Origin: Butyrivibrio proteoclasticus P6B7
GTDB lineage: Bacteria > Bacillota > Clostridia > Lachnospirales > Lachnospiraceae
Assembly (NCBI RefSeq): GCF_000622085.1
Contig: NZ_JHWL01000005.1
Coordinates: 1-64,000 of the forward strand
Direction of reading: 5' to 3'
Length of the DNA: 64,000 nt
In this document: positions 26,272 to 34,185 of the stretch, in pieces
Position numbering within the stretch: position 1 is the first letter of the stretch
Layout: each line of letters opens with the position of its first letter
Translations under genes and position numbers: made by a program
The notes under the pieces: generated by a model
Database searches by the model: none
The model's input: only the letters and a program-made list of their open reading frames with translations
What the model was told of the DNA's origin: nothing

Positions 26272-27135
26272 TTAACCCTCACAAACCCTTATAACATCAA
26301 TCTCTCCTGGATTGAACATTCTAACATGAATCGTATGAGTACCAAGTCCTCTGCTAAGGATCATGGTGCGTCCATTCCTGACATACTTACCGCCATCATA
26401 TCTTGGGAAAAGAGCCAGTGCTGGAGAAATAACACCTCCGATAAGAGGAAGTCTTACAATTCCTCCGTGAACATGACCTGATACTGTCAGATCTGCTCCC
26501 CACTTGGAATACTCTTTAAAATACTGAGGATTGTGGGCAATAAGTACCTGGAACATATTAGGATCAGCCTTTCCAATATGCTTCTCCAAATACTCACTAT
26601 CCATTTTCTTCTTGATAACTTTTCTGAAATAATCAAGCTCAAGATCAAGACCTGTTATTCTGATATTCTCATTGCCAAGAAGAATGCTGTAGTTCTCAAG
26701 AACATTAACTCTTCCTCTAAGAAGCATACTCTTATATCTGTCAAAGAAATTACCAAACTCCTTAGTAAATTCCTTAGTCTTGGTCTCGTGATTACCATTT
26801 CCATAATATACAGGATATTTAGATGCAAGATTGGTTAAAAGATCTAAACCTGGCTTATAGTTAACCTTGCCCTCTTTCATCTGGCCTGTGAGCATATCAC
26901 CAGCACAGAGGATAGCATCAGGCCTTATCTCATCGATACGGTCTATAAGCTTGTCATTATCATCTCCAAATACATATCCATGAAGATCTGATAAAAGAAC
27001 AAAGGTATAATTACCCTTTATCTTGTTGGTCTTAACCTCATACTCCCTAACAACAAAGCTATGGGTATCATGATAGATTACAAAGCCGCTTATCACAGCC
27101 AGTATTATAATTGCGATAATAATATAGATCCACAT
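26272..27135 (-). CDS. Membrane-anchored metallophosphoesterase (YkuE/YaeI-like)
   Basis: The 287-residue protein has an N-terminal membrane helix (about 3-21). The calcineurin-like metal-binding motifs follow in order: LLSDLHG (Asp50, His52), LCAGDML, YGNGNHE and SGHVHGG. The fold coordinates two metal ions and hydrolyses phosphoesters; relatives act on lipid-linked or UDP-linked substrates. It lies 2 nt before scpA, an arrangement also seen in other Clostridia. The substrate is not known. Confidence 0.92.
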   Translation of the reverse strand: MWIYIIIAIIILAVISGFVIYHDTHSFVVREYEVKTNKIKGNYTFVLLSDLHGYVFGDDNDKLIDRIDEIRPDAILCAGDMLTGQMKEGKVNYKPGLDLLTNLASKYPVYYGNGNHETKTKEFTKEFGNFFDRYKSMLLRGRVNVLENYSILLGNENIRITGLDLELDYFRKVIKKKMDSEYLEKHIGKADPNMFQVLIAHNPQYFKEYSKWGADLTVSGHVHGGIVRLPLIGGVISPALALFPRYDGGKYVRNGRTMILSRGLGTHTIHVRMFNPGEIDVIRVCEG

Positions 27136-27230
27136 ACAAAACTTCTTCCCATTTATTTATAAGCACTCAAACATTTTAACACATGTAGTGTACCAAATGA
27201 ATATTTTCTTAAACCAGATTTAAAGCAAAG

Positions 27231-27263
27231 AAAAAAGTCCCTGGAAAATCCAAGGACTTTTTT
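27231..27263 (-). terminator. Terminator after rpsU
   Basis: The stem AAAAAAGTCCCTGGA / TCCAAGGACTTTTTT (one mismatch, 3-nt loop) is followed on the minus strand by CTTTGC after its own T-run. It lies 8 nt past the rpsU stop. Confidence 0.87.
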
Positions 27264-27271
27264 AATTTGAT

Positions 27272-27448
27272 TTAGTTATATTTGCGCTTTCTTGCTGCTT
27301 CAGACTTCTTCTTGCGTCTTACGCTAGGCTTCTCGTAGTGCTCTCTCTTACGGATTTCCTGCTGGATACCAGCCTTTGCGCAACTTCTCTTAAAACGACG
27401 CAGTGCGCTATCCAAAGTCTCGTTTTCTTTTACTACTACTGTTGACAT
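27272..27448 (-). CDS. rpsU: 30S ribosomal protein S21
   Basis: A 58-residue open frame reads [20 protein letters not shown], then [20 protein letters not shown] and a basic C-terminus ending KRKYN, which is a full-length bacterial S21. GGGAGGG lies upstream of the ATG at 27448. It has its own strong promoter (27542-27569) and terminator (27231-27263) downstream of alaS. S21 assists base pairing between 16S and mRNA start regions. Confidence 0.97.
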   Translation of the reverse strand: MSTVVVKENETLDSALRRFKRSCAKAGIQQEIRKREHYEKPSVRRKKKSEAARKRKYN

Positions 27449-27541
27449 CTCTACTCTTACCCTCCCTTCAGTCCCTTCAAGTACATGACTGATTGGGTTA
27501 TTTATTATGATTAGAACCTAAAGATTCACATAACATGAATA

Positions 27542-27569
27542 ATTATATCATAAAAATTCAACCCGTCAA
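27542..27569 (-). promoter_or_regulatory. rpsU promoter
   Basis: On the minus strand TTGACG (27564-27569) and a perfect TATAAT (27542-27547) are 16 bp apart in an A/T-rich gap. The start codon is about 90 nt downstream. Confidence 0.8.
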
Positions 27570-27622
27570 GCATATTTTTGTATAAATAGGACAAAAATTA
27601 TCAAAATTTTTAATAAGTCTTA

Positions 27623-30277
27623 TTAACCAATCTGTGATTTAAGTACTGTCTCAGCCTCAGCAATAGCATCTGCAATTCCTGCAGGGTTCTTACCACCAGC
27701 CTGAGCCATGTTAGGACGACCGCCGCCGCCTCCACCAACCTTAGGTGCAATTGCCTTAACGAGATTACCTGCGTGAGCTCCCTTAGCCATTGCTCCATCA
27801 GTTGCCATAGTAACAAGGTTAACCTTGCCATCAGCCTCAGAGATAAGTACTACTACTCCCTCTCCAAGCTTAGTCTTCATCTGGTCACCAAGATCACGAA
27901 GACCATTCATATCTACACCCTTAAGTGCTACAGCAAGAAGCTTAACTCCGTTAACATCCTTAACCTGATCTGTTACATCGCCAAGAGCTGCCTGAGCTTC
28001 CTTGCTCTTAAGAGATTCATTCTCGCTCTTAAGTGCCTTAAGCTCTTCCTGAAGCTTCTTGATGTGATCAACAAGATCTGCAGGTGTAGTCTTAAGTGTC
28101 TTAGCAGCCTCTGCAAGATTAGCCTCTGTGTTCTTGTAATAAGCTCTTGCGTTACTTCCTGTAAGAGCCTCGATACGACGAACACCAGCTGCTACGCCGC
28201 TCTCAGATACAATCTTGAAGATTCCGATGTGGCTTGTGTTAGCAACATGAGTACCACCACAAAGCTCTATTGAGAAATCTCCCATATTAACTACGCGAAC
28301 TGTCTCGCCATATTTCTCACCAAAGAGAGCCATAGCGCCAGTCTTCTTAGCCTCTTCAATAGACATTTCCTTAGTAACTACTGGAAGTGCCTCTAAAATC
28401 TTAGCATTTACAATATCTTCAACCTTCTGAAGCTCCTCAGCAGTCATTGCCTGATGATAGCTAAAGTCAAATCTTGTCTTATCAGGATCCTGATATGAAC
28501 CAGCCTGCTCAACGCTATCTCCAAGAACCTCCTGCAGTGCCTTCTGAAGAAGGTGAGTAGCTGAGTGGTTACGACAAGTCTTAGCTCTGTTCTCAGCATC
28601 TACATTAAGTGATACCTTATCAGAAGTCTTAAAGCTTCCGGATACAACCTTACCAACATGAGCTGTTCTTCCGCCTGCAACCTTTACAGTCTCAAGAACC
28701 TCAAATTTAGATCCGTTCTGTCCAAGGATCTCACCGATATCGCCAACCTGGCCACCCATTGTGCCATAGAAGGTAGTCTTATCTGTAATGATAGTACCCT
28801 GCTGACCCTCTGTAAGCTCATCAACAAGAGCCTCAGCTCCAGCCATTGCAACAATGCTGCCATCGCATCCAAGTGCATCATAGCCAAGGAATTCTACCTT
28901 AACAGACTCATCAAGACCATCAAATACGCCAGCGCCTGTTGTAAGGTTAGCTGAGAAGTTCTGATTATCTCTTGCCTTCTGCTTCTGCTCTTCCATAGCA
29001 TCAGCAAAGCCCTTCTCGTCAACAGTAAAGCCTTCTTCCTCAGCAAGCTCTACTGTAAGCTCTACTGGGAATCCGAATGTATCATAAAGGAAGAATGCAT
29101 CCTTACCTTCAATTTCCTTCTTGCCTGCAGCAGAAGTCTTATCAAGAATCTTCTTGAATTCCTTCATACCGTTCTCAAGAGTAGACTCGAAACGAACGAT
29201 TTCTCTCTCAAGCTCAGTAAGAACAAATTTCTGGTTCTTGTTAAGATGCTCATAGCTCTCTTTATACTCATCAATGTATATCTTAGCTACGCCAAGGATC
29301 TGCTCTTTGTTAAGACCAAGAGTTCTAGCGTGTCTAACAGCACGACGGATAAGTCTTCTAAGAATATAACCAGCTCCTGTGTTAGATGGAAGAAGCTTAG
29401 CCTCATCACCAATAAGCATTACTGAAGTACGAGTGTGATCAGCAAGAATTCTCATTGATCTTGTTGTCTTCTCATCTGAGTCGTACTTGATTCCGCTTTC
29501 CTTCTCAATATAAGCGATTACTGGTGCATGAAGATCAATCTTGTATACATCATCAACGCCATTAAGGAAGGCAAGAATTCTCTCAAGTCCCCAACCAGTA
29601 TCAACGTTCTTCTGAGTAAGAGGAGTAAGGCTACCATCATGGTGCTTCTCATACTGCATGAATACATCGTTACCGATCTCAGTGTACTTACCACAGTGAC
29701 ATCCAGGTCCGCAGTCTGGTCCGCAATCTGGAATATCCTTAACATAGAACATCTCACTATCAGGACCACATGGACCATATTCAAGTCCCCACCAGTTGTC
29801 CTCAGCTGGAAGGTAATAAATATTCTCTGGCTTAAATCCAGATTCGATACGATACTTAGCACCCTCTTCGTCTCTTGGTGCGTTCTCATCACCTGCAAAT
29901 ACAGTAGCTGCAAGGTGATCTGCGTCGAATCCAAAGAGCTGTGTTAAAAGCTCAAAGCTCCACTGGCAACGTTCCTTCTTGAAGTAATCGCCCAAAGACC
30001 AGCTACCCATCATCTCGAAGAAGGTACCATGGCTCTTGTCACCAACAGAATCAATATCGTTAGTACGTACACATCCCTGAACATTGCAAAGTCTTGTTCC
30101 AAGAGGATGCTTCTTACCAAGAAGGTAAGGCATAAGTGGCTGCATACCTGCAACGTTGAACATAACACCTGTAGATCCGTCAGATACAAGTGAAACTGCA
30201 CCGCAATCTACGTGTCCACGATCTATATAGAACTGCTTCCAAGCCTTACGCAGCTCATTAGCTGTAAACTGTTTCAT
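27623..30277 (-). CDS. alaS: Alanyl-tRNA synthetase
   Basis: The 884-residue protein begins MKQFTANELRKAWKQFYIDR. The class II catalytic domain is followed by the editing-domain metal motifs HSATHLLQKAL and CGGTHVANTSHIG and a C-terminal DHHA1 domain with GGGGGGRPNMAQAGG. The length is typical. The ATG at 30277 follows AAAGGAG by 6 nt. It charges tRNA-Ala in the cytoplasm. It lies 33 nt after glyS. No T-box leader is seen, consistent with expression from the long upstream operon. Confidence 0.98.
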   Translation of the reverse strand: MKQFTANELRKAWKQFYIDRGHVDCGAVSLVSDGSTGVMFNVAGMQPLMPYLLGKKHPLGTRLCNVQGCVRTNDIDSVGDKSHGTFFEMMGSWSLGDYFKKERCQWSFELLTQLFGFDADHLAATVFAGDENAPRDEEGAKYRIESGFKPENIYYLPAEDNWWGLEYGPCGPDSEMFYVKDIPDCGPDCGPGCHCGKYTEIGNDVFMQYEKHHDGSLTPLTQKNVDTGWGLERILAFLNGVDDVYKIDLHAPVIAYIEKESGIKYDSDEKTTRSMRILADHTRTSVMLIGDEAKLLPSNTGAGYILRRLIRRAVRHARTLGLNKEQILGVAKIYIDEYKESYEHLNKNQKFVLTELEREIVRFESTLENGMKEFKKILDKTSAAGKKEIEGKDAFFLYDTFGFPVELTVELAEEEGFTVDEKGFADAMEEQKQKARDNQNFSANLTTGAGVFDGLDESVKVEFLGYDALGCDGSIVAMAGAEALVDELTEGQQGTIITDKTTFYGTMGGQVGDIGEILGQNGSKFEVLETVKVAGGRTAHVGKVVSGSFKTSDKVSLNVDAENRAKTCRNHSATHLLQKALQEVLGDSVEQAGSYQDPDKTRFDFSYHQAMTAEELQKVEDIVNAKILEALPVVTKEMSIEEAKKTGAMALFGEKYGETVRVVNMGDFSIELCGGTHVANTSHIGIFKIVSESGVAAGVRRIEALTGSNARAYYKNTEANLAEAAKTLKTTPADLVDHIKKLQEELKALKSENESLKSKEAQAALGDVTDQVKDVNGVKLLAVALKGVDMNGLRDLGDQMKTKLGEGVVVLISEADGKVNLVTMATDGAMAKGAHAGNLVKAIAPKVGGGGGGRPNMAQAGGKNPAGIADAIAEAETVLKSQIG

Positions 30278-30310
30278 AAAACTCTCCTTTATATCTACCA
30301 AAGATTCCAA

Positions 30311-31720
30311 TTACCACTCAAACTTCTCTGCAAAGTATGCATCAAGATCGCTGATAGCAATTCTCTCCTGCTCCATTGTATCTCTGTCTCTTACTGTAAC
30401 CTTGCCATCTGTCTCAGAGTCAAAGTCATATGTTACGCAGAATGGAGTTCCGATCTCATCCTGTCTGCGATATCTCTTACCGATAGCTCCACGATCATCA
30501 AATTCGCAGTTGTAGTGCTTAGCAAGCTGAGCATAAATCTTCTCTGCACCTTCGTTAAGCTTCTTGGAAAGTGGAAGGATACCAATCTTAACAGGTGCAA
30601 GAGCTGGATGGAAATGAAGAACTGTACGCATATCTGGCTTCTCTTCAGTTCCGATATTCTCTTCATCATATGCTTCGCAAAGGAATGCAAGTGTTACACG
30701 GTCTGCACCAAGTGATGGCTCAACAACGTATGGAATGTACTTCTCATTAGTCTCATCATCAAAGTAATCCATAGACTGGCCAGATGTCTCCTGGTGTCTT
30801 GTAAGATCATAATCTGTTCTTGAAGCAATTCCCCAAAGCTCGCCCCAATCTGTGAATGGGAATGCATACTCAATATCTGTAGTGTGATCTGAATAGAAGG
30901 AAAGCTCCTCTGGATCGTGATCACGAAGTCTTAAGTTCTCTTCCTTGATTCCGAGGGAAAGAAGCCACTCGTAGCATGTCTTTCTCCAATACTCGAACCA
31001 CTCTGTCTGTGTTCCAGGCTTGCAGAAGAACTCAAGCTCCATCTGCTCGAACTCTCTTGTACGGAATGTGAAGTTACCAGGTGTGATCTCGTTACGGAAG
31101 CTCTTACCGATCTGGCAGATACCAAATGGAACCTTCTTACGGGATGTACGCTGTACATTCTTGAAGTTAACGAAAATACCCTGTGCTGTCTCAGGACGAA
31201 GATATACTGTATCCTTAGCATCCTCAGTTACACCCTGGAATGTCTTGAACATAAGGTTGAACTCTCTGATGCCAGTGAAGTTGTGCTTACCGCATGATGG
31301 ACATGGAACGTTGTTCTCCTTAATGAAGTTCTCCATCTCCTCATGAGACCAGCCATCAACTGAAGTCTCAAGCTTGATGCCGTTCTCAGCTGCAAAATCC
31401 TCGATGATCTTGTCAGCTCTGAATCTCTCATGACACTCCTTACAATCCATAAGAGGATCTGAGAATCCACCAAGGTGACCTGAAGCGATCCAAGTCTGAG
31501 GGTTCATAAGAATAGCGCAGTCAACGCCCACGTTGTATGGGTTCTCCTGAACAAATTTCTTCCACCAGGCCTTCTTAACGTTGTTCTTAAATTCAACGCC
31601 GAGATTACCATAATCCCAAGTATTGGCAAGACCTCCATAAATTTCTGAACCAGGATATACAAATCCTCTTGCCTTTGCCAGGGCTACAATTTTTTCCATT
31701 GATTTTGCGCTTGTTTCCAT
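30311..31720 (-). CDS. glyS: Glycyl-tRNA synthetase, dimeric type
   Basis: This 469-residue enzyme is the single-chain (alpha2) type. It has [20 protein letters not shown] at the N-terminus, motif 2 [33 protein letters not shown] and the C-terminal anticodon-binding domain with [25 protein letters not shown] precedes the ATG. It lies immediately upstream of alaS in the same operon. Confidence 0.97.
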   Translation of the reverse strand: METSAKSMEKIVALAKARGFVYPGSEIYGGLANTWDYGNLGVEFKNNVKKAWWKKFVQENPYNVGVDCAILMNPQTWIASGHLGGFSDPLMDCKECHERFRADKIIEDFAAENGIKLETSVDGWSHEEMENFIKENNVPCPSCGKHNFTGIREFNLMFKTFQGVTEDAKDTVYLRPETAQGIFVNFKNVQRTSRKKVPFGICQIGKSFRNEITPGNFTFRTREFEQMELEFFCKPGTQTEWFEYWRKTCYEWLLSLGIKEENLRLRDHDPEELSFYSDHTTDIEYAFPFTDWGELWGIASRTDYDLTRHQETSGQSMDYFDDETNEKYIPYVVEPSLGADRVTLAFLCEAYDEENIGTEEKPDMRTVLHFHPALAPVKIGILPLSKKLNEGAEKIYAQLAKHYNCEFDDRGAIGKRYRRQDEIGTPFCVTYDFDSETDGKVTVRDRDTMEQERIAISDLDAYFAEKFEW

Positions 31721-31767
31721 ATTCCTCCATTCCTGCGATTACACGCACAAGAAATTATTTATAAATA

Positions 31768-32367
31768 TTATTTTGAAAGAAGTAAAACCACAGTATCCGT
31801 AGTTGCATCCTGTAGTACAGCTTCCTTTTTACTAAGTAAAACAACACCTGCTGTCATATAGGCAACATCATATGGTGTTCTGATATTGGATCTGTCTGAG
31901 GTGATAACAATGTGATTATCATAGTATTCACTAAGATCACCCGCAAAAGCAGTTCCTGACTTATCTATAAGTCCCTCGATAGTGTATCCGCTGTCTATGG
32001 CTTCCTTAACAGTTCCATAAAACAGTGTCAGATGATTAAAATGAGCGTAGTCATAGGCGCTTTCATATTTCATCACAACCTTGACAGATCCGCTCTCCTC
32101 CAGCATTTCAGCTGACTCAAGAGTAACCTTTTCCTGAGTATATTCATTGTTATAAGTGGATATCTCCGTCAACGCCACATCTGAAAGCTCGTCAAGATCA
32201 TAATAAGACTGGCCAAAGTCTTCATATATAGCATTAGTAACCTTACCATTCTTATCAATAGTAATATTGGTTACATCAGCTTTGCCAGATGCACATCCAG
32301 CAAGCATAGATAACATAACGGTTGCACAAAGAATACCCACACTTACATCATTTCGCCAAAAAACCAT
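31768..32367 (-). CDS. Lipoprotein of unknown function
   Basis: This 199-residue protein has a signal peptide with lipobox LAGC (Cys25). The following domain is of unrecognised family, with ITIDKNGKVTNAIYEDFGQ near the start and a Tyr/Asp-rich middle. The ATG at 32367 has GGGAG 5 nt upstream. It lies between recO and glyS in a housekeeping operon. I do not recognise a functional family. Confidence 0.75.
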   Translation of the reverse strand: MVFWRNDVSVGILCATVMLSMLAGCASGKADVTNITIDKNGKVTNAIYEDFGQSYYDLDELSDVALTEISTYNNEYTQEKVTLESAEMLEESGSVKVVMKYESAYDYAHFNHLTLFYGTVKEAIDSGYTIEGLIDKSGTAFAGDLSEYYDNHIVITSDRSNIRTPYDVAYMTAGVVLLSKKEAVLQDATTDTVVLLLSK

Positions 32368-32449
32368 TTTCTCTCCCATCATAATTCAGAAAATAATTAA
32401 AGCTTTCTTTACGCAAACAAAGTAATTATATCCAAATAGTTTTTCTTTT

Positions 32450-33103
32450 TCAATACTCAAAGGTTTCAAGCATTTCAAGACTCTTTAACGGTTTATCAAT
32501 AAATCTGTGCCTGAAAACCTTGCTTAATGCCATGAGTTCATTAAGAACACTGTCGCTTACAGAAAAGGTATAGAGCTTTTCCAGTGGAGTGTTGACTATG
32601 AAGTCCACAGCATATCTGGCAGAATCCGATAACTTAAGATCCTCTGGTATTCCGGGATACTCTCCCTCTGCCACCAGTGACCTTACCTCGAATATGCATC
32701 TCACAAGCCTGTTATCCAGGGATTCTTTTAAAAGAGCTTTGAGAGAAACGTACAAAAGGTTTAAAAGAAATACATCCTCGTTGTTCTCTCTGGTGTAGTA
32801 ATTCACCAGCTCAAGAAAAAAGGTGCCGTAGCAGGCACCTTCCAAATCTTGTCTAAAGCCTTCGAAATAGTTATCTATATCTGCTTCTACAATAGTATAG
32901 GAATTTTTACCTACAAAAAGCTTGAATGTTCCAAAGCAAAAGGGCTCCACACAGCCTGAAAGCTTGGCGGCAGGTTTCCTGGCGCTTTTTGCAAAGGCTG
33001 TGATCTTGCCACGTTCTCTTGTAAAGATGGTGGCAACCCAGTCATAATCTCCCGAAGGAGAATGCTTTAGCACAATTCCTCTTACAGTTAGAATATCTTC
33101 CAT
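32450..33103 (-). CDS. recO: DNA repair protein RecO (no zinc finger)
   Basis: The 217-residue protein starts with an OB-fold (VRGIVLKHSPSGDYDWVATIFTRERGKITAFAKSARKP), a RecO hallmark, followed by the helical domain. Most RecO proteins are about 240-260 residues and carry a four-cysteine zinc site in the C-terminal half. Here that region reads RSLVAEGEYPGIPEDLKLSD and no CxxC is present. RecO loads RecA on gapped DNA with RecR. It lies between era and the lipoprotein gene, and era-recO adjacency supports the call. Confidence 0.92.
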   Translation of the reverse strand: MEDILTVRGIVLKHSPSGDYDWVATIFTRERGKITAFAKSARKPAAKLSGCVEPFCFGTFKLFVGKNSYTIVEADIDNYFEGFRQDLEGACYGTFFLELVNYYTRENNEDVFLLNLLYVSLKALLKESLDNRLVRCIFEVRSLVAEGEYPGIPEDLKLSDSARYAVDFIVNTPLEKLYTFSVSDSVLNELMALSKVFRHRFIDKPLKSLEMLETFEY

Positions 33104-33117
33104 AATAGGTGACCACT

Positions 33118-34185
33118 TTATTTATTCTTAGGATCAAAAACGTATCCAAAGTTCTTCATCTGCAGCTTGTCATCTCTCCAGTCTCTTCTGACCTTAACAA
33201 AGATCTGAAGATTAACCTTTACGCCAAGAAGGTTCTCAATATCCTTTCTGGCGCTGGATCCAATCTTTTTAAGCATGGATCCGCCCTTACCTATGACAAT
33301 TCCCTTGTGAGAATCTCTTTCACAGATAATAGTGGCATCTATGTCCATGATACCCTCTGGATCATAAGCCTCTTCCGGTTGTGACAAATTGCCAAGCATC
33401 TCCTCAAGGGATGGATCAACAGGTGTTTCTACAACCTCTTTGCTCTTCTTAGGAGGATGGTAATGTCTCTTTTTCTTGGCAGGTTCTTTAACCTGAACCT
33501 GTCTCATCTTCATGGACTCGATGGTAACAGCGATTCCATGGGGAACCTCATCCTGTAAAAGGCGAAGAGCCTTCTCTCTTATAATCTCAGATACGATCTG
33601 TCTTTCCGGCTGATCAGTAAGGGTCTCTTCATCATAGAAGGGCTCTCCCACAGGAAGAAATTCCTTGATTGCAGCAAGTACCTGATCAATGTTAGTTCTT
33701 TTTAATGCTGCCACCTTAACCACTCTGGAAAAAGACATTTCGCTGGTATAGGCAGCCTCGAATTTATCAAGGTCCTCTTCTGAAACGGTGTCGATCTTGT
33801 TGATAACAAGAATGACCGGCTTCTTAATACCCTTAAGATCATCAATTATGCTCTTTTCCATGGTTCCAATATAGGTACTTGGTTCCACGAGCCAGAGTAC
33901 CACATCCACCTCTTCCAAAGTACTCTTGGCAACCTTAGTCATGTACTCACCAAGCTTATTCTTGGATTCGTGAAGACCAGGGGTGTCAAGGAACACCATC
34001 TGGGAATCCTCATCTGTGTAAACAGTCATGATCCTGTTACGGGTGGTCTGAGGTTTACTGGAGGTTATGGCGATCTTCTGACCAATGAGCTGGTTCATCA
34101 GGGTTGACTTACCAACATTAGGTCTGCCGATCAAAGTTACAAATCCTGTTTTAAAATTATCTGTTAACAAGCTGTTTAACCTCAT
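33118..34185 (-). CDS. era: GTPase Era with inserted basic segment in the KH domain
   Basis: The 355-residue protein has the Ras-like G domain (GRPNVGKST at 20-28, DTPG, NKID) and a C-terminal KH domain (GIVIGKGGSMLKKIG). Era matures 16S rRNA and 30S subunits. Usual Era proteins have about 300 residues. Here about 48 extra residues (about 231-278) split the KH domain between MKMRQVQ and MDIDATIICERD, including KKKRHYHPPKKSK. The start is uncertain. ATG 34185 is chosen; a TTG at 34170 with GAGG upstream fits the family N-terminus too. The gene overlaps the peptidase gene upstream. Confidence 0.93.
   Translation of the reverse strand: MRLNSLLTDNFKTGFVTLIGRPNVGKSTLMNQLIGQKIAITSSKPQTTRNRIMTVYTDEDSQMVFLDTPGLHESKNKLGEYMTKVAKSTLEEVDVVLWLVEPSTYIGTMEKSIIDDLKGIKKPVILVINKIDTVSEEDLDKFEAAYTSEMSFSRVVKVAALKRTNIDQVLAAIKEFLPVGEPFYDEETLTDQPERQIVSEIIREKALRLLQDEVPHGIAVTIESMKMRQVQVKEPAKKKRHYHPPKKSKEVVETPVDPSLEEMLGNLSQPEEAYDPEGIMDIDATIICERDSHKGIVIGKGGSMLKKIGSSARKDIENLLGVKVNLQIFVKVRRDWRDDKLQMKNFGYVFDPKNK

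Noticed and set aside
30278..31767. T-box leaders before glyS or alaS
   Set aside because: The gaps are 33 and 47 nt and contain no T-box sequence or specifier hairpin.
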